64,000 bases of DNA, from NCBI GenBank assembly GCA_036023115.1, contig JAYKKT010000079.1, forward strand, positions 16,889,501 through 16,953,500, in the 5' to 3' direction. Shown one piece after another: positions 1 through 11,549 of this stretch. This DNA is from Brasenia schreberi. Its lineage: Eukaryota; Streptophyta; Magnoliopsida; Nymphaeales; Cabombaceae. Below the pieces are notes generated by a model, which saw only the letters and a list, made by a program, of their open reading frames with translations, did not search any database and had not been told where the DNA came from. The first letter of the stretch is position 1. Each line of letters opens with the position of its first letter. Both the position numbers and the translations under genes were made by a program.

Positions 1-392
1 CAACATGTACAAAAGATGTATGTGACAGAAATGAAGATGTTGAGATGGATGAGTGGTCATACAAGAAAAGACCGTATACATAATGAGGTTATTAGAAACA
101 AAGTAGGAGAGGCACCAACAGAGGATAAAATGAGAGAACATCGTTTAAGATGGTTTGGACATATAGAAAGAAGATCAAAAGAAGAACCTGTAAGAAGGTT
201 AGAAAAACTAAATTTGGAAAGTATTAAAAGAGGTAGAGGATGACCACAAAAGTGTTGGAAAGAAACAATAAAGAACGATCTAGCTTATTGGGAGTTAACT
301 GCTAACATGGCACAAGATAGGGATCTGTGGAAACAAAGAATCCATGTAGCCGACCGCGTCTAGTATGGGAAAAGGCTTAGTTGTTGTTGTTG
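1..392 (+). mobile_element. RTE-clade LINE, 3' end
   Basis: This is the last part of an RTE-type non-LTR retrotransposon whose upstream part lies outside the window. The first 240 bases encode the C-terminal tail of ORF2 (motif [18 protein letters not shown], then [11 protein letters not shown]), which recurs in the other LINE copies of this window. A stop at 241 replaces the Arg codon seen in sister copies. The copy ends in the family signature CGTCTAGTATGGGAAAAGG and a short (TTG)n tail at 381-392. The tail abuts the gag of a reverse-strand Copia element, so the LINE inserted into that gag. RTE elements characteristically end in simple repeats rather than poly(A). Confidence 0.9.
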
Positions 393-1200
393 ACATGAGA
401 GGCACTTGATATTAGTATAGTACTGAAGTTCATCCCAAAGTCCTCGAAGGTCTGCATAGTAGTCATTGATAGAATGTGAGCCCTGTTTACAATTTCTGAT
501 CCTTTCCAAGATTTCATAGTCTTTTGCCACATTCTTTTTCCTGGAATAAGCTTCTGACACTGCACACCAAATTTCATATGTTGATTCAAGAAACATGAAT
601 GTCTTTGCTATTGATGGGATCATGGACTGCAGTAACCAAGACAAAATCTTCTCGTCGCCAAACAGGGTAAAGAGGATCATTTATGTCTAGAATGGGTGTA
701 TGACCGATAAGATGAGTCCATCTCCCCCTTGCTATAATAGCTAGTTTCACAGACTTAGACCATTCAAGATAATTTCTTCCATCTAATTTTGTTGTTGTAA
801 TCTGAAAACTTTCGGCTTTTTCATTCACTACTTGTTCAAACATCGTGACCGAAGTTTCAATTGCCTTGCCTTTACTTGCCATAGATATTCAAGCAATAAT
901 AAGACTAACTTCTGTCTTCTGCACCAACAAGATGAAGATGTAACAAAATTCTGATGTATCGAAATTATGTTCACGTTCCCAATATTAACCCCAAATCGGC
1001 AATATGATAAGGTAAATATAACAAATAACCAAACTGATCTTGATGAATAATCTTGACGTTGATATTCACGTCCAACACAAACTGATATACTTATAAATCG
1101 AAAGTCGATACCTGAAAATTTTCTTCCAACTGATTTTGGATTAATAATCCAACACAATCTTTGTACTTTCAATCAGAAAAATATTAAATTTCTCGCCTAA
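393..1200 (-). pseudogene. Copia A gag fragment (reverse strand)
   Basis: The reverse strand downstream of the primer-binding site encodes the start of a Copia gag. The ATG is at 882, followed by KLDGRNYLEWSKSVKLAI and then, after a frame change near 660, SWLLQSM, FMFLES, EIWCAVSEAYSRKKNVAK and YYADLRGLWDEL. These motifs match the gag of Copia C (3879 onward) almost residue for residue, so both belong to one family. The frame is lost once and the sequence stops abruptly at 393 where the LINE tail begins. Protease, integrase and RT of this copy are absent. The 5' leader (883-1200) has no gene. Confidence 0.8.
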
Positions 1201-1215
1201 TAGGCTCTGATACCA

Positions 1216-1471
1216 TAATAGAGAAATAATCACATTCATTAAGATAAGCAAACTTACAAAATATGCCCCAAAAGTGCAGAAGTCGGCTACTTGCTTCTGC
1301 CGCCCAGACTCTTCTTAATGATACAACTAAACCCTAATCACTACTACTTATACCCTATCTAACTTGAATTCCTAAACTGCCCCTAATTAGTGCTAATTAC
1401 TACTAAAGAGACATAAACCTTACATAACGTGAAATACATATGAAATTCATTGAGAGACTACACGTTTAACA
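1216..1471 (-). repeat. 5' LTR of Copia A with adjacent PBS
   Basis: On the reverse strand this block begins TGTTAAACG at 1471 and runs to about 1216. It is followed directly by TGGTATCAGAGCC (1203-1215), the initiator tRNA-Met primer-binding site of plant Copia elements. It shares GTTAGATAGGGTATAAGTAG, which includes a TATA-like box, with the LTR of Copia C, so the two LTRs are related but clearly diverged. The inner end lacks a clean terminal CA. The high-coordinate end lies a few bases from the broken RT of Copia B. Confidence 0.75.
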
Positions 1472-1476
1472 TTTCT

Positions 1477-3023
1477 TTAACACTTCTCGGGATTTGGATG
1501 TCCAGGTGGTAACTCCATGTAGACTTCTTCTTTGAGTTCCCCCTGGAGAAATACATTTTTTATATCAAGTTGCCACATTGTCCAGTTTCTTTGAGCTGGA
1601 ATATTAATAATGACTCTTATAGATGTGAGCTTTGCTATTTGTGCAAATGTTTCTTCATAGTCTATCCCATATGCTTGACTATATCCATGAGCTACTAGTC
1701 TTGCTTTATATCTCTCCAGTGAGCCATCTACTATGTATTTTATTGTATACACCCACTTACATGACACTGCTTTTCTGTCTTTTGGTAAATCACAAAGTTC
1801 CCAAGTTTGATTCTTTTCAAGTGCTTGAAGTTCTGATTTCATAGCTTCAATCCACTGTTTATTCTTTGATGCTTCAAGATAGTTCTTCGGAATTGGATGT
1901 GTCTCAGCTTTTAGTGCAAAATCATAGTAGCCTTCTGATAATCTGTCATAGGAAATGAATTTGGAAATCGGATACTTACAACATGATCTCTTCCCTTTTC
2001 TGAGTGCTATGGGGACTTCTGAGTCTTCCAATCTTTTATCACTTGTTTCTTGAACTTCATTTGAAACAGATGTTGTTTCTCCCCCTTGATTCATAATATC
2101 TATCTGTTTGTCTCTGAAGATATTTCTCTCCCCCTTTTTGTATACTTGCAGTTTGTCTTTTTCAGTGTATTGATCTGTTCTTGTATCCAAATTTTCTTCC
2201 TCCAATTCTTCACTGGTACTAATCATTGGTAGTACCGTTTCTTCAACAATAGAACTAGGCACATCATTTGAATTTTTGTAGTATGGAGTAGTTTCAAAGA
2301 AAGTTACATCCATAGAAACATACTTTCTATGAGAAATAGGATCATAACAAATATATCCTTTTTTTTTGCAAGAATACCCAATAAAGATACATTTTATCGC
2401 CCTTGGATCAAACTTGTCTCTGAATTATTGATGAACATGTACATATCATATACATCCAAATATTTTGAGAATAAGGTAAAATGGATTATCTTTAGGTTTA
2501 ATAACCTTGAATGGACTTTCCTCTAAGAACCACAGTAGGAATTCGATTCATGATATATATCGCTGTAAGAATTGCTTCCAGTCAAAAAAAAATTGGAACA
2601 TTGTGTTCAAGAAGTAACTTTCGAGCAATTTCCAAAATATGCCGATTCTTTCGTTCTGCCACTCCATTCTGCTGTGGTGTGTAAACACACGATGTCTGAT
2701 GAATAATACCATGAGACTAAAAGTATGATTCCAACTGAGCATTACAAAATTCACCACCATTATCAGATCTGAATGTTTTAATGGTATAACCAAACTGAGT
2801 CTTAATAAGATAATAAAAGATAGGAAAAATTGTAGAGATTTCCGATTTAGACTTCATGAGATAAACAAAGGTAAGTTTGGAAAAATCATTAATAAAAGTA
2901 ACAAAATACTTAAAGTTAACCAATGAAGGTATCACACATGGTCCCCAAACATCAGAATGTATCAACTCAAAAGGAATAGCTGATCTTGAATCACTACTAG
3001 GAAAAGTAGTTGTATGATGTTTT
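1477..3023 (-). pseudogene. Copia B pol, integrase and partial RT (reverse strand)
   Basis: This is the downstream half of a reverse-strand Copia polyprotein. About 2965 down to 2548 encodes the integrase core (HSDVWGP, FRSDNGGEFCNAQ). After frame losses, 2313-1477 encodes the region before RT and the RT N-terminus ([50 protein letters not shown]). The RT stops just after this block, before YVDD, and no RNase H or 3' LTR follows; the 5' LTR of Copia A starts there. Its upstream half continues at 8342-8892 beyond inserted Copia C. The Cys-rich pre-integrase motif is in frame across the insertion when one GTTTT copy is ignored. Confidence 0.85.
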
Positions 3024-3284
3024 TGTTAAGGAAATTAGGGAAAGTCGTGCATGTAACTTTGAGTCTTATGTCACTTTAGTTATATCTAATACTTATTAGG
3101 GGTAGATTAGGAAGTTAAGTTAGATAGGGTATAAGTAGGTCATTAGGGTTAATTTTATCCGAGAGTGAAGAGTGTCTGGACGACAGCCCTAGAGGAGCCG
3201 CAAGAGCAGATTGGAGGGATCCCTCCAATCTGCGTTTTCTTGTAAGTCATTTGTTGATTTAATTATTAAATATTTTCCTTAAGA
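3024..3284 (+). repeat. 5' LTR of Copia C
   Basis: 261-bp direct repeat of 8078-8336. It carries GGGTATAAGTAGG near 3127-3139, a plausible TATA box, and an A/T-rich 3' end. The PBS follows at 3285. Confidence 0.95.
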
Positions 3285-3878
3285 TGGTATCAGATGTCAG
3301 CCTTTTTTTGTTTGGACCATCAACAATCGTGAGAGGCCTTCATCCGTGATCTTCTGCGCATGTTTTCATTCTGTCCCAGCGGACCCAGAAGTCATCCTTA
3401 GATTTCTGGTTGGAGACCAGTGCTCTATTATGCTTGAAGACTAATATTCAGATCCGCGACATCTTTCATTGCAAAAGGCAATCGGACAATCACCAAGATC
3501 ACTAGACAATTTGTTCTCTTCTGTTTCTATACATATCTTGTGGGTTGGAAAGAACATCATCAATATCGTCTTGTTCAAACAACTTCTATAGTCGCAACTC
3601 CAGCCAGACCACTTCACCTTCACTTTCGTGCTCTCCCAACAGATTGGAGAATTGGTACATTGTGCTGTATTATTGTGTGGGTTGGAATCTGATAGCCCTG
3701 TCGAGTTAGCGTTGATGCATTTCACTGGAATCCCTAACGACATTATGCCCAACAGTATCCATTGCTATTACAGTAGACGCACGAGCTGAATCCCTTCAAA
3801 AGGCAGAGCAATCAACTGATCTTCCACACTCGGACTAGCTTAAGTTTTTTTTTTTTTTGTCTTTCACTTGTATCCTCC
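3285..3878 (+). other. 5' leader of Copia C
   Basis: PBS at 3285-3295, then about 580 bases of untranslated leader before the gag ATG at 3879. A reverse-strand reading frame at 3441-3752 has no recognisable domain and I do not treat it as a gene. Confidence 0.7.
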
Positions 3879-6800
3879 ATGGCTGGCAAAGGTAAAGCCA
3901 TTGACAGTACCTTTCCTACGGGCGATCAATCTGGGTTGTTTGAAAAATCAGAAAATCTTCAGCTTACCATGACTAAATTCGATGGTCGCAATTACATGAA
4001 ATGGGCGCGCTCTGTGGAACTTGCCATTGTAGCAAGGGGGAAATGGGCACATTTAATGGGTCACTCTTCCATTCCCGAACCTCATGACAGTCTTTATTCC
4101 ACCTAAAAATGCGAAGATGCATTAATTTCCTCGTGGTTGCTGCAGTCAATGCTTCATTCCATTGATAAAACTTTTATGTTTTTAGAATCCGCTCATGAGA
4201 TTTGGTGTGCCGTAGCAGAGGCTTATTCCAGGAAGAAGAATGTTGCCAAAGAATATAAAATTCAAAAGAGAATCCGAAAGTGCATCCAAGCCAATCGGTC
4301 TATCAGTGACTATTATGCAGATCTACGAGGTCTTTGGGATGAATTACTCTACTATACAACTATCAAGTGTAATGCTTGTTATCGTGAGCGCACCGCTGAG
4401 CTTGAAAAGAAGAAAGTCTTTGATTTATTATGGGGTGTCAATCTAGAATTTGAATCAGTGAAATTGAATATATTGGGCAGAGAAGAGCTTCCTCCTTTGG
4501 GCACTGTTTACTCCTTATTAATCCGAGAAGAAGATCGTCAGAATTTGGAGAAGAATCATGTTATTAGTACAGATCAGCATGCACTTCACATCAGAGGCGA
4601 CTCTTCTCACTTTTGTGGCAGAGGGGGACACACGAGTTGTGGCCGTGGCCGTGGTCGCTTTACTTCCGACGATAGGAAAAAACTTGTTTGCTCCCATTGT
4701 GAAAAATCACGTCATACCAGAGATCATTGTTGGGAATTACATGGCAAACTAGATTACTATCGCAGTCGCAATACCTCAGTCCATTCTGCATAGAGTTCAA
4801 CTCCAAGCGTTGATGGCATTTAGGAGCTTATAAAAAGACTAGTAGGTCGAGAACGAAAAATCCTCAGCTTCCTCTACCCAAGCTACAGTGGCTCAAGCTA
4901 CACATACAGTACAAGGTAACCACTCCTCTACCTCTAATTCTAAAACATGGATTATTGATTACGGAGCTACAGATCATATGGTAGGGGATTTTGCATATTT
5001 TTCAGCCTATAAGACTCTTCAAGCTCCGGAACCCATTAAATTGGTAGATGGTTCTTTCACTTATATGATTGGCCAGGGCAGTGTCTCTACCTGTATTTCT
5101 GACTTACCCTCAGTATATCATGTTCCACGTTTTCCTATCAATCTTCTTTCCGTCAGCTCTATAACATGTGCATTGGATTGTTGTGTAACTTTTCATCCTA
5201 CTAGTTGTGTATTTCAGGATCTGAAGACGGGAAAAACCTTTGGACATGGTAATCTACAAAACGACTTATATATTCTTGAAGACTATTCTCAGCCTTCCAC
5301 CTCTTACCGCGTTTCCGCACCACCAGCTCCCGCTGCAGATCTTCGTCTTTGGCATTATCGTCTTGGTCATCTCCCAGTGTCAAAAATTCCTTATGTTATT
5401 CCTCATATTAGAGTTCAGTCCAATAAATCTCAGTTTGAACGTGAAGTCTGTCAACTTGGGAAACACCAACGGGCATCTTATCCTTTACGTGATTCTCGAC
5501 GATCTACTCCTTTTGAACTTATTCACTCTGATGTATAGGGTCCTAGTCTAGTCACCTCTTTGTTTGGTCATAAGTATTTTGTCTCATTCATTGATGATTG
5601 TACTCGTATTACCATTGTTTACTTAATGAAAACAAAGTCTAAAGTTGCCACTATTTTTCCCCTTATGCATAAATTTATCTGTACCCAATTCAATACTTTT
5701 GTTAAGATTCTTTGGTCAGATAATGGGGGAGAGTACATTGGGACTCAGTTGGCCACTTATTTACACGAACATGGAATTGTTCATCAGACTACCTGTCCTT
5801 ATACACCTCAGCAGAATGGTCTTATTGAACGAAAAAATCGTCATATTCTGGAAGTCACCAGAACACTTCTTATTCAAAGTAATGTTCCCAAATCCTATTG
5901 GGGCGATGCTGTCCTTACTGCTGTTTATCTTATAAATCGAATGCCCAGTAATACCATTCAAGGGGAGAGCCCTATTCATCATCTTACTAAAACATCCAAA
6001 CCATTTCACCTTGTTCCTCGTATCTTTGGTTGTACCTGTTTCGTCCATCTCCCTCTTTCCCATTGTGATAAACTAGATGCTAAGTCCAATAAGTGTATTT
6101 TTCTTGGCTATTCGACCTCTAGAAAGAGATACAAATGCTATGATCCTTTGCTTAACAAACTCTATGTTTCCATGAATGTTACTTTCTTTGAACTTACTCC
6201 TTATTATTCTACTCCCATGGACTCTCCTCATCCTCCCTCCTGCGTCCTTCCACTAGTTCCTAGTGAGGGGGAGTATCATGAGATAGTTGCTCCTCAGAGT
6301 GAGACCACACAACCATCGAAAGAGATTTTGACATAAAGAAAGGACAACGGAATATTGTGTACTCTCACGAAGAACCATGTGCTAAAGAGATTTCCCCTGA
6401 ATCAGATCCTCAAGTGCAAATGGACAGTGACCTTGAGATTCCTATTGCAGCTCGCAAAGGTAAGCGTACATGTGCACGATATCCAATCTCCAATTATATT
6501 TCATATGCCAATACTTCTCAGAGTTATCAAAACTTCATTATGAATGCTGAAAAACATAAGATTCCTTCGAAGTTTGAAGAAGCAATCAAGTGCCCCTTAT
6601 AGAAAGCTGCAATTGAAGAATAATTGAATGGACTGGAAAGAAATAATACCTGGATCATCACACAGTTGCCTTCTGATAGGAATACTATAGGATGTAAGTG
6701 GGTTTTTACTATTAAACATAAGGCAGATGGAACAGTGGAGAGATATAAAGCAAGATTGGTTGCTAAGGGATACAATCAGTCATATGGCATTGATTATACA

Positions 6801-8070
6801 GAAACTTTTGCACCAGTGGCTAAACTTAAATCAATCAGAATACTTCTTAGTATGGCAGCAAACATGGGCTAGAATCTATGGCAATTGGATGTTAAAAACG
6901 CTTTCTTACAGGGAGACTTAAATGAAGAAGTGTACATGGAAATACCTCTAGGAATCATCAGACATTTATCACCTTCTAATAGAGTATGTAAGCTCAATAA
7001 AGCAATATATGGGTTGAAACAGTCTCCAAGAGCTTGGTTTGATAAATTCAGTAAAGCAGTGTGCAGTTTGGGATACAGCAGAACTCTCAATGATCATACA
7101 ATATTCTTCAAGAAAGAGATAAAATTATCTATTCTTGCGGTTTATGTTGATGACATTATTGTTACAGGAGATGATCTTGAAGAAATATCAAAGTTGAAAA
7201 AGAATCTTCATAAATTATTTAATATTAAGGATTTGGGTAGGCTTCACTATTTCTTGGGCATAGAAGTTCTATACTCTGACAAAGGTATCTTCTTAACTCA
7301 GCGAAAATACCTAATGGATCTTCTTGAAGAAACGCAAATGCTTAAATGCAAACTTAGTGACACTCCTATGGAGGTAAATCAGAAATTCTTTAATGGTAAG
7401 AGTGAAGAGTTCAAGGACATCCACGAATATCAGAAACTAGTTGGAAAGCTTATATATTTAGTCATTACTCGACCTGACATTGCTTATGCAGTTGGGATTG
7501 TGAGCAGATAAATGCACTCACCAACAAAAACTCAGATGGATGCAGTGTATAAAATTCTTCGCTATCTCAAATCAACTTCAAGAATGGGTTTACTTTATTC
7601 AAAATCATTAAATTTGGACATTAAACTTTATTCTGATGCTGACTGGGCTGGTTCTTATGATGACAGGAAGTCAATTACAGTCTATGTTACTTTACTTAGG
7701 AGTAATATTATATCTTGGAAGAGTAAAAAGCAGACTGTGGTTGCAAGATCTATAGCAGAAGCTGAATATAGAATGGATATCATCATTGATTAGTGAATTG
7801 GGTTATTCTTTTAACCACCCTATACCTCTATATTGTGATAGCAGTGCAGCAATTCAGATGGCATCAAATCCAGTATATCATGAAAGGACCAAGCATATAG
7901 AAATTGACTGCCACTTTATCAGGGAGAAGATATCTAATAAAAAATTCCAACTGGAGTATGTTGATTCTATCAAACAGAGGGTTGATTTCTTAACTAAAGC
8001 TACTACTAACAAACTATTAAAAGAGACCTTATCCAAGTTGGGTGTCACCAACATTTTTCACCCAACTTGA
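3879..8070 (+). pseudogene. Copia C gag-pol polyprotein, broken
   Basis: Gag starts at ATG 3879 (KFDGRNYMKWARSVELAI) and ends in a zinc knuckle CSHCEKSRHTRDHC near 4690. Protease has WIIDYGATDHM near 4950, with the catalytic DSG changed to DYG. The pre-integrase HxxxH/C region is at about 5346-5460. Integrase (SDNGGEY, HGIVHQTTCPYTPQQNG) spans 5560-6100. RT has WQLDVKNAFLQGDLNEEVYM from 6879 and an intact YVDD near 7145. RNase H carries DADWAG, and [13 protein letters not shown] near 7885. Breaks seen: stops near 4104, 4791, 5536 (Trp of SDVWGP to TAG), 6599, 6620, 6870 (Trp to TAG) and 7509, and frame changes near 6340 and 7780. It cannot give a full polyprotein. Confidence 0.93.
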
Positions 8071-8077
8071 GGGGGAG

Positions 8078-8336
8078 TGTTAAGGAAATTAGGGAAAATC
8101 GTGCATGTAACTTTGAGTCTTATGTCACTTTAGTTATATCTAATACTTATTAGGGGTAGATTAGGAAGTTAAGTTAGATAGGGTATAAGTAGGTCATTAG
8201 GGTTAATTTTATCCGAGTGAAGAGTGTCTGGACGGCAGCCCTAGAGGAGCCGCAAGAGCAGATTGGAGGGATGCCTCCAATCTGTATTTTCTTGTAAGTC
8301 ATTTGTTGATTTAATGATTAAATATTTTCCTTAAGA
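8078..8336 (+). repeat. 3' LTR of Copia C
   Basis: 259-bp copy of the 5' LTR with about six substitutions and a 2-bp deletion (GAGAGTG versus GAGTG). Preceded by the purine tract ending at 8077 and followed by GTTTT. Confidence 0.95.
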
Positions 8337-8341
8337 GTTTT

Positions 8342-8892
8342 GCCCTTTGACACACGTCACATTGAATGACCACATTATTAGGAATTGAAAAAGAGACAAG
8401 CTCTCTTATTTTAAACAGAGATAAATGTCTTAATCTACTATGCCAAACTTTTATTTCTTCATCTACAGTAATAGTTGCCAACGGTCTCTTTTGCTTTAAA
8501 ATCTGATCTCCAGATTGTATGTAGAGTCCATTACGTAGTTCACCACGTTCAAAGGTTCTTCCCGTCCTCAAATCCTGAAAAACACAACCATGTGGAGAGA
8601 ATGTAACTGTACAATTCATATCTCTAACCAAGGAACTTATTGAAAGTAGCAATAACAACTACAACAACAACTAAGCCTTTTCCATACTAGACGGGGTCGG
8701 CGAACTTACTGAAAGTAGATTTACTGAAAATTTCAAAATATATATCACTGAATTAAGTCTGAGATTATCTCTCTGAATTTCTCCTTTTCCTTGCATAGGA
8801 ATCAAAGAACCATTTGCTACCTTCACATACTGTGGAGTTTGAAGCATTTTATACTCCATAAGGTTAGATTTGTTTCCTACCATGTGGTCAGT
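8342..8892 (-). pseudogene. Copia B upstream half, protease and pre-integrase (reverse strand)
   Basis: Reverse-strand continuation of Copia B. From 8892 downward: TDHMVG (just after the protease active site), LLSVSS, then after a LINE-tail insertion [31 protein letters not shown] and CDVCQRAK. It ends at the Copia C insertion point and resumes at 3018. The protease catalytic triad itself is not preserved, since residues before TDHM do not match the family, and the LINE at 8893 cuts the sequence off there. Confidence 0.85.
8650..8701 (-). mobile_element. 52-bp RTE LINE tail-only insertion
   Basis: On the reverse strand this is GCCGACCCCGTCTAGTATGG, AAAAGGCTTAG, then a TTG-rich tail: only the final bases of the RTE element. 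It is flanked by a 17-bp duplication, GAACTTATTGAAAGTAG at 8633-8649 and GAACTTACTGAAAGTAG at 8702-8718 (one mismatch). It is therefore a bona fide insertion by target-primed reverse transcription, not a random fragment. It interrupts the Copia B reading frame. Confidence 0.9.
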
Positions 8893-11549
8893 AGACATAC
8901 AATGATATGGTGACCGAATCATGACGTTGAAATTAGTGTTAGGAGCAGAGGTTTTGAATATAGTTTGTGCTTACGCACCCCAAGTAGGACTAGAAGATAG
9001 TATAAAGACTGTTTTTTGGGAAGATTTAGATAAGGTGTTTCAAAAGATTTCACAAAGGGAGATGATATTTTAGGAGGAGATTTAAATGGACATGTCAATA
9101 AAGAGGTACTAAGATATCAAGGGATTCATGGAAACTTTGGTTTTGGTGATATAAACGAGGAAGGTAGGGAGATTTTAAATTTTTCTATGGCATTTGATCT
9201 CTTTATAGTCAATACAATCTTCACAAAACGAGATGAACATTTAATTACTTATAAGAGTGGCTTATCACAAACACAAATTGATTACTTTATTTGTAGAAAA
9301 AAAGATAGAGCGTGTTGTAAAGATTGTAAGGTAATTCCAGGAGAAAGCTTAACCACCCAACATCGACTTTTAGTTATGGATTTACAAATAAAAAAATGGA
9401 CAAAGAAGAAAAGAGTGCATCGAGCTATTCGGACTAAATGGTGGAACCTCAAAAGCGAGAAAGAAGATATATTTAAACAGAAAGTCCTTCAAGGAGATGT
9501 TTGGAATTATGTTGGTAAACCTTGTGATATGTGGAATAATATGGCTTTACATATTAGGAAAGTGGCGAAAGATGTGTTAGGGGTATCTAAGGGAGGTGTA
9601 CCGGCACAAAAAGAAGCTTGGTGGGGGGGAGTGAAGTAGTACAAAATAAAATCAAGGCAAAGAGGGCATGTTACAAATTACATAATGCTAAGAAAACTAG
9701 TGAAACTTTAGAAGCTTATAAGAAAGCAAAAAAGGAAGCGAAAAAGGCCGTTAGTGAAGCAAAAGCTAAGATTTGGGAGGACTTATATAAAAAAACTCAA
9801 CTCAAAAGAGGGTGAAAGAGATATTTTTAGGATAGCTAGGGCTAGAGATAAGAAAACTAAAGATCTTAATTATGTTAGATGCATAAAAGATGAGGATAAA
9901 AAAATTCTAGTGGTAAATGATGATATAAGAAATAGATGGAAAAACTATTTTTATAATCTTTTTAATGAAAATAAAGATGTTAGTATTAGTTTAGGAGATT
10001 TAGCCAAGTCAGAAAAGTATATAAACCACAATTTCTACCGACGTATTCAAAAGAATGAAGTCAAAGAGGCTCTTAAACATATGAAGAGTGGTAAATCGGT
10101 AGGACCAGATAATATTCCTATAAAAGTTTGGAAAATACTAGGAGAAATAGGAATCACTTGGCTCACAAGACTATTTAATGAAATATGAAAAAACCAAAAG
10201 ATGCCCGAGGAATGGAGAGCAAGTACACTTATACCCGTATATAAGAACAAGGGAGACATTCAAAATTGTGTGAATTATCGAGGTATCAAGTTAATGAGTC
10301 ATATTATGAAATTATGGGAAAGAATTATCGAACGTAGGTTAAGACAAGTATCAAGTACAACAGAGAACCAATTTGGATTTATGCCAGGTAGATCTACTAT
10401 TGAAGCGATTCACCTTCTGAGACGTCTTATGGAACATTTTAGAGCAAAAAAGAAAGACCTTCACATGATATTTATTGATCTAGAAAAAGCTTATGATAGG
10501 GTACCGAGGGAGGTTCTTTGGAGAACTTTGGAAAAAAGAGGTATCCCATTGACATATATTAACCTTATAAGAGACATGTATGATGGTGCAAAAACATTTG
10601 TGAGCACTCATGAAGGAACGACAGACTTCTTTGAAGTTAATATTGGGTTACATCAATGATCAACTTTAAGTCCATACTTATTTATAATGGTGATGGATGA
10701 GTTAACAAAACATATTCAAGATGAAGTACCTTGGTGTATGTTATTTGCGGATGACATTGTATTAGTGGAGGAGTCTAAGGAAAAAGTTAATAGAAAATTG
10801 GAACTATGGAGAGAAACATTAGAAAGCAAAGGCCTCCGACTTAGTAGAACAAAGACAAAATATATGGAATGTAAGTTTGATCATTTGATTACTTCAAATG
10901 ACATAGAAATTAAAATTGGCACACATTTAATTCCCAAAAAGGAAAGTTTTAAATACCTTGGGTCAATTTTTCAGAGTGATGGAAGAATTGATGGAGATGT
11001 TACACAGAATAAATGCTGGTTGGTTAAAATGGAGAGGAGCATCAGGTACTCTTTGTGATAAGAAGATACCATTAAAATTAAAAGGTAAATATTATAGAGC
11101 AGGAATTAGGCCTGCCATGTTTTATGGTTATGTGTGTTGGGTAGTTAATCATCAACATGTAAAAGATGTCTATGACAGAAATGAAGATGTTGAGATATGA
11201 GTGGTCATACAAGAAAAGACCGTATACATAATGAGGTTATTAGAAACAAATTAGGAGTGGCACCAATAGAGGATAAAATGAGAGAACATTGTTTAAGATG
11301 GTTTGAACATATAGAAAGAAGATCAAAAGAAGAACCTGTAAGAAGGTTTAGAAAAACTAAATTTGGAAAGTATTAAAAGAGGTAGAGGACGACCACAAAA
11401 GTATTAAAAAAAAATAATAAAGAATGATCTAGCTTATTGGGAGTTAACTGCAAACATGGCACACGATAGGGATCTGTGAAAACAAAGAATCCATGTAGCC
11501 AACCATGTCTAGTATGGGAAAAGGCTTAGTAGTTGTTGTTGTTGTTGTT
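8893..11549 (+). mobile_element. RTE-clade LINE, long 5'-truncated copy (ORF2 pseudogene)
   Basis: The largest LINE in the window. It opens inside the APE endonuclease (GDRIM, then NIVCAYAPQVGLEDSI at about 8960; GDLNGHVN around 9078; SQTQIDYF near 9267). RT follows: GKSVGPDNIPIKVWK (about 10092), FGFMPGRSTIEAIHLLRRLME, FIDLEKAYDRVPR (about 10470), and the catalytic motif as MLFADDIVLVEES at 10738. The ORF2 C-terminus has [17 protein letters not shown] and KYLGSIFQSDGRIDG. It ends CGTCTAGTATGGG-like at 11510 with a (TTG)n tail to 11549. Stops (for example near 9073, 9105, 10657) and frameshifts (near 9640, 11190) kill ORF2. The 5' junction falls in Copia B. I find no matching target duplication at 11550. 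Confidence 0.92.

Larger units (their letters stand above)
3024..8336 (+). mobile_element. Copia C: complete LTR retrotransposon inserted in Copia B
   Basis: A structurally complete 5.3-kb Copia element. LTRs at 3024-3284 and 8078-8336 begin TGTTAAGG and end CCTTAAGA. The flanking target duplication is GTTTT at 3019-3023 and 8337-8341. The PBS (TGGTATCAGA) begins at 3285, directly after the 5' LTR. The polypurine tract TTGAGGGGGAG precedes the 3' LTR. Domain order is gag, protease, integrase, RT, RNase H, as in Copia. It lies in the pre-integrase region of reverse-strand Copia B. By eye the LTRs differ by about six substitutions plus one 2-bp indel, so the insertion is fairly young, yet the polyprotein is broken many times. 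Confidence 0.95.

Noticed and set aside
381..392. TTG/CAA runs as independent microsatellites
   Set aside because: They almost always directly follow the CTAGTATGGGAAAAGGCTTAG signature, so they are LINE tails.
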